Below, piece after piece: positions 61,801 to 64,000 of a stretch of DNA of 64,000 bases. The stretch covers positions 2,030,501 through 2,094,500 of the forward strand of contig LR746269.1 in NCBI GenBank assembly GCA_902729315.2, in the 5' to 3' direction. The stretch is from Spirodela intermedia. Taxonomy: Eukaryota > Streptophyta > Magnoliopsida > Alismatales > Araceae. The notes below the pieces were generated by a model. The model did no database searches. It was not told where the DNA came from and saw only the letters and a program-made list of their open reading frames with translations. The position numbers and the translations under genes were made by a program. The number at the start of each line of letters is the position of its first letter. Position 1 is the first letter of the stretch.

Positions 61801-64000
61801 CTCTCCAGAATACCAACTTTGCCGCCCCGACCCCCCCTTCTCGTGCTTTATTTATACCCCCTGTCACGTGACAAGCAAGTGACTCCTTATGCTTTCTATA
61901 GGTCCGTAGTGGGGTCGTATCAGATACCTTCCCACTGCTGCGGTTCTCTCCCCAACCATCCTAGTTCCCTATGTCAAACAGTTCCCTCTCTGTTCTCCTG
62001 AGCATTCACTTGCACTGTGCTGAATCGTTTCAATGATCGCACTTTAAATTAGCCAGTTATCACTAACACCAGGCTTCTATGATGCATTTTCTGGTTGCTG
62101 ATGACAAATACCATTATTTACTCACAGGAGACTGCAGAAAAAAATTCCAGAGAAAATGATTGAGTTTTATCAGTTAGATTCTCCACTAGCACATTCTGCC
62201 TTGTTAACTTTTAATGACAACATTATGACTGTCGGCTGATGGGTTTACTATCTGAAAATTCCTATTGTTCCTTTAGATATCAGATCATTAAATTATGTTC
62301 ATGTCTTTTTCTCCAATTTTTAGAACTCTTTTTCCATTTTTCTATTACAGCTTGTGTACTCTCGTACGCTGGGGGGCAATGGATGCAGAGGCCAACCCTG
62401 AAGCTGCAATGAAGGTTATTCTGGTTTCATGGCAAATTGGTATATGTAATAATTCCCATTCTTGTCAATGGCTAAAAGCACGAGTGACTGCCTTAAGATC
62501 CTTGAACTGTTTTGAGGCAAGTGTTATTTCTGCCTTTTGTCCATCTTTTCTCTTTCTTTGTCTTGTTACCTTGTGAAACAGACACGTTTTTTTCCTCTGT
62601 ACAACTAATACATTTCTTTTGAAGATTGAACATATACTCAAAGCAATCCCTGATTTTCTGAAAAGGAGCTTGGAGTTTCTTGTTTCTGAAGATAATCCTG
62701 AAATCCGGAAGGCAATGGAAGACCTGGTAGTCAGGATCATCAATTTTGAGCATATGTGAAGGATGCTAACCTTTGATGTTTATTTTATTTCGAGCGATAA
62801 AGATGAAATCTTATATAGTAGTGCTTTTGGCTTCAGAAATCGACGTAGAGCTGTAAAGGAAAGAAAAGCAATGACGCACAAGGTTGAAAAGCTATTAGAC
62901 ATCTTTCCTCGTGCTATGTTTTCTTCGGGTAAGTCTTGCATCCAATCCTTTCCCTTATTCATGGCTCATCTGGCTTTCCTGTCAAAATATCAGTTATCAT
63001 AAATCCTTCAATGATGGCTGATACAATTCCAGTTGGTTTTGGTCTAACCGAAGTATATATAATTAACAGGCCTCTTGGCGTCAGAGTGAAATGGCATCAA
63101 ATAAAAATCACTGAAAAAGTCATTGGAGACTCTTATCTGATTATTGGCCATTTTAGATCTAAAATTGTATCTTTATGTTGAACGATTCATTCAACTTGCA
63201 CTCATAGGCTCTCTATGAGGGATCGCAGGGCCCTCTCCAAGATTACAAATTGAGATGCCCTATCAACTAACTCCTGACAGATCATGCATATACCAGGGTT
63301 GTCCTTGTTAATTCTTGGAAAACATTGTAAGAAATTTCGAGGAAATTGTCATCATTTTTATACGAAACTTCATTATAATTATTTATGCAGTGTAGCAGGA
63401 AATCATAGGGCCTATACAACTGAAGTTATGGATTCTAGTTGGGTCCATGTTTGTTTTATGATGTTACATGTCACGATGGGAATACACTTATTTATCCCTT
63501 TGCTTTTAGTATGATATTGTCAACATTCAAGAGAAAGTACCTCTATGTTGATATTACAGGCGATTGGGAATTTTTTGTGAAGAAACGCAGAACACCATGT
63601 AAATGGTTTTTTGCAAACATTGAAGTAAAAATCTGTATGTTTATGCACATATTATTAACATCACTTAGCTGCTCATATTAATTAATACATCTGCATGTGC
63701 AGACGTCTCAGAGGCTATGGACCATCTTGTTCAGCATCCCTCTTTAGCTCATTGTAGGTTTAGGATAGTCCTAAGAATATTGAAGAACCTCTTGGGTCCC
63801 TCTCTATCTTCATCACGTGTAAATGAATAACATTTCTATGGAGTTTAACGTGCATCTCTTCCAGTTTCGAGTTCTTTCAATGTTTGCATCCCAAGATGTT
63901 CAAACACCTTTGGATGTCCGGTGGATGTTCTGACAAGCAGTCACTAGCTAAGGGCTTTAGTTCAGGGTTTACGTTTCACATTTTAGGAGACTCTTCTAGA
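46810..64000 (+). CDS. RST1: RST1 (RESURRECTION1) homologue, focadhesin-like; 5' part only
   Basis: RST1 is a large (~1840 aa in Arabidopsis) helical-repeat protein, related to animal focadhesin, needed for cuticular wax, embryo development and cytoplasmic exosome function with RIPR. Fifteen exons are readable: 46810-47214, 47308-47589, 47863-47946, 48601-48871, 50561-50817, 54251-54425, 54533-54720, 54815-54915, 56636-56711, 59840-59971, 60054-60135, 61093-61165, 62351-62516, 62625-62755, 62837-62928. Together they encode about 838 aa in one frame. Markers: [110 protein letters not shown]. The rest lies beyond the window; exons after 62928 could not be fixed. Introns 5, 8, 9 and 12 carry antisense LTR-type insertions, and intron 13 is GC-AG. 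Confidence 0.9.
52011..53817 (-). mobile_element. Deleted Ty1/copia element in RST1 intron 5
   Basis: Minus-strand element with LTRs at 52011-~52158 and 53667-53817 (about 150 bp, TGTTAGACTG...GTTGTAACA), flanked by the 5 bp duplication aagta (52006-52010 and 53818-53822). A tRNA-Met PBS (TGGTATCAGAGC) lies just inside the right LTR (about 53655-53666). Next to the left LTR is the copia RNase H end: [20 protein letters not shown] and [11 protein letters not shown] (52341-52490), then [14 protein letters not shown] and LANMFTKSL towards 52220. Integrase and RT are missing. It sits inside an intron, antisense to RST1, and must be spliced out. Confidence 0.9.
56310..56635 (-). repeat. Duplicated intron segment around a solo-LTR-like insert
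   Basis: A ~60 bp segment (tttgataatg-atttgatcc-..ttctgat..ttttatttat) occurs at 56310-56360 and again at 56582-56634, the second copy running into the real acceptor of exon 9. Between them, 56364-56575 reads on the minus strand as TGATATTGTAGAGGG to TTTCTCAACACA, with TG...CA ends and a tatttaag TATA-like motif. It looks like a ~210 bp solo LTR, but no matching target-site duplication was found. Confidence 0.5.
57400..59250 (-). mobile_element. Degraded Ty1/copia pol in RST1 intron 9
   Basis: On the minus strand around 58210-58030, conceptual reading gives [20 protein letters not shown], then [15 protein letters not shown], and in a second frame [14 protein letters not shown]. This matches the copia RT stretch around YVDD and FEIKDLG. 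The second catalytic Asp is Cys. Stops are frequent and no LTRs were identified. Boundaries are approximate. A direct repeat (aggcggcactccta at about 57672 and 57780) lies at the left side. Confidence 0.6.
61440..62010 (-). mobile_element. GC-richer LTR-like insertion in RST1 intron 12
   Basis: This block contrasts in base composition with the AT-rich intron. On the minus strand it carries gggtataaataaagc (a good TATA box, about 61848-61862) followed by a C/T-rich leader-like region, as in LTR promoters. Ends, PBS and target duplication were not identified, so the class is open. The plus-strand frame 61463-61774 shows no known domain. Confidence 0.3.

Noticed and set aside
63540-63780. Possible further RST1 exons (after ttacag at 63559 or gtgcag at 63702)
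   Set aside because: Acceptor-like sites exist, but the encoded residues do not resemble the family and no frame-consistent donor could be chosen.

Overview
The window is nuclear DNA of a flowering plant. It holds four intron-rich conserved plant genes, AT-rich spacers, long microsatellites and decayed Ty3/gypsy and Ty1/copia LTR elements. A non-grass monocot is a guess from the GC-rich first exons and protein flavour; it is not proven. No tRNA, rRNA, CRISPR array or bacterial operon structure was seen.

Layout: (1) 1-13.9 kb is a local gene family of short secreted-type precursors. Four members (P1 1003-1407 +, P3 6955-7194 -, P4 9587-9889 +, P5 13087-13482 +) carry a hydrophobic N-terminus, an invariant WPVDWW core and an Arg/Pro-rich tail. 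A fifth (P2 4097-4582 +) shares only the leader, and a sixth (3270-3296) is a deletion remnant. They are embedded in duplicated modules. One is a ~2.4 kb inverted repeat (6511-8941 against 11390-~13825) with P4 in its 2.4 kb spacer. Others are copied pieces of the 5' end of the PRS gene and repeated flanking blocks. I do not recognise this peptide family, and it is the best candidate for an undescribed system. (2) 14.3-20.2 kb holds a gypsy element with target-site duplications and an older gypsy RT relic. (3) 22.2-25.1 kb (+) is an intact class II ribose-phosphate pyrophosphokinase (PRS3-like). (4) 25.4-32.4 kb (-) is MAP kinase kinase 3 (MKK3), tail-to-tail with PRS. (5) 33.4-40.3 kb is a microsatellite-rich spacer with a broken LOB-domain gene. 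(6) 40.5-46.1 kb (+) is the AP-1 adaptor medium subunit. (7) 46.8 kb to the end (+) is the 5' half of RST1, whose introns hold several antisense copia-type insertions.

The four conserved genes are housekeeping or signalling genes (PRPP supply, MAPK signalling, trans-Golgi sorting, RST1 function) with no obvious joint pathway. Their exon models were assembled by hand, keeping reading frame and splice sites consistent. PRS is 425 aa, MKK3 518 aa and AP1M 428 aa; the first 15 exons of RST1 give about 838 aa.
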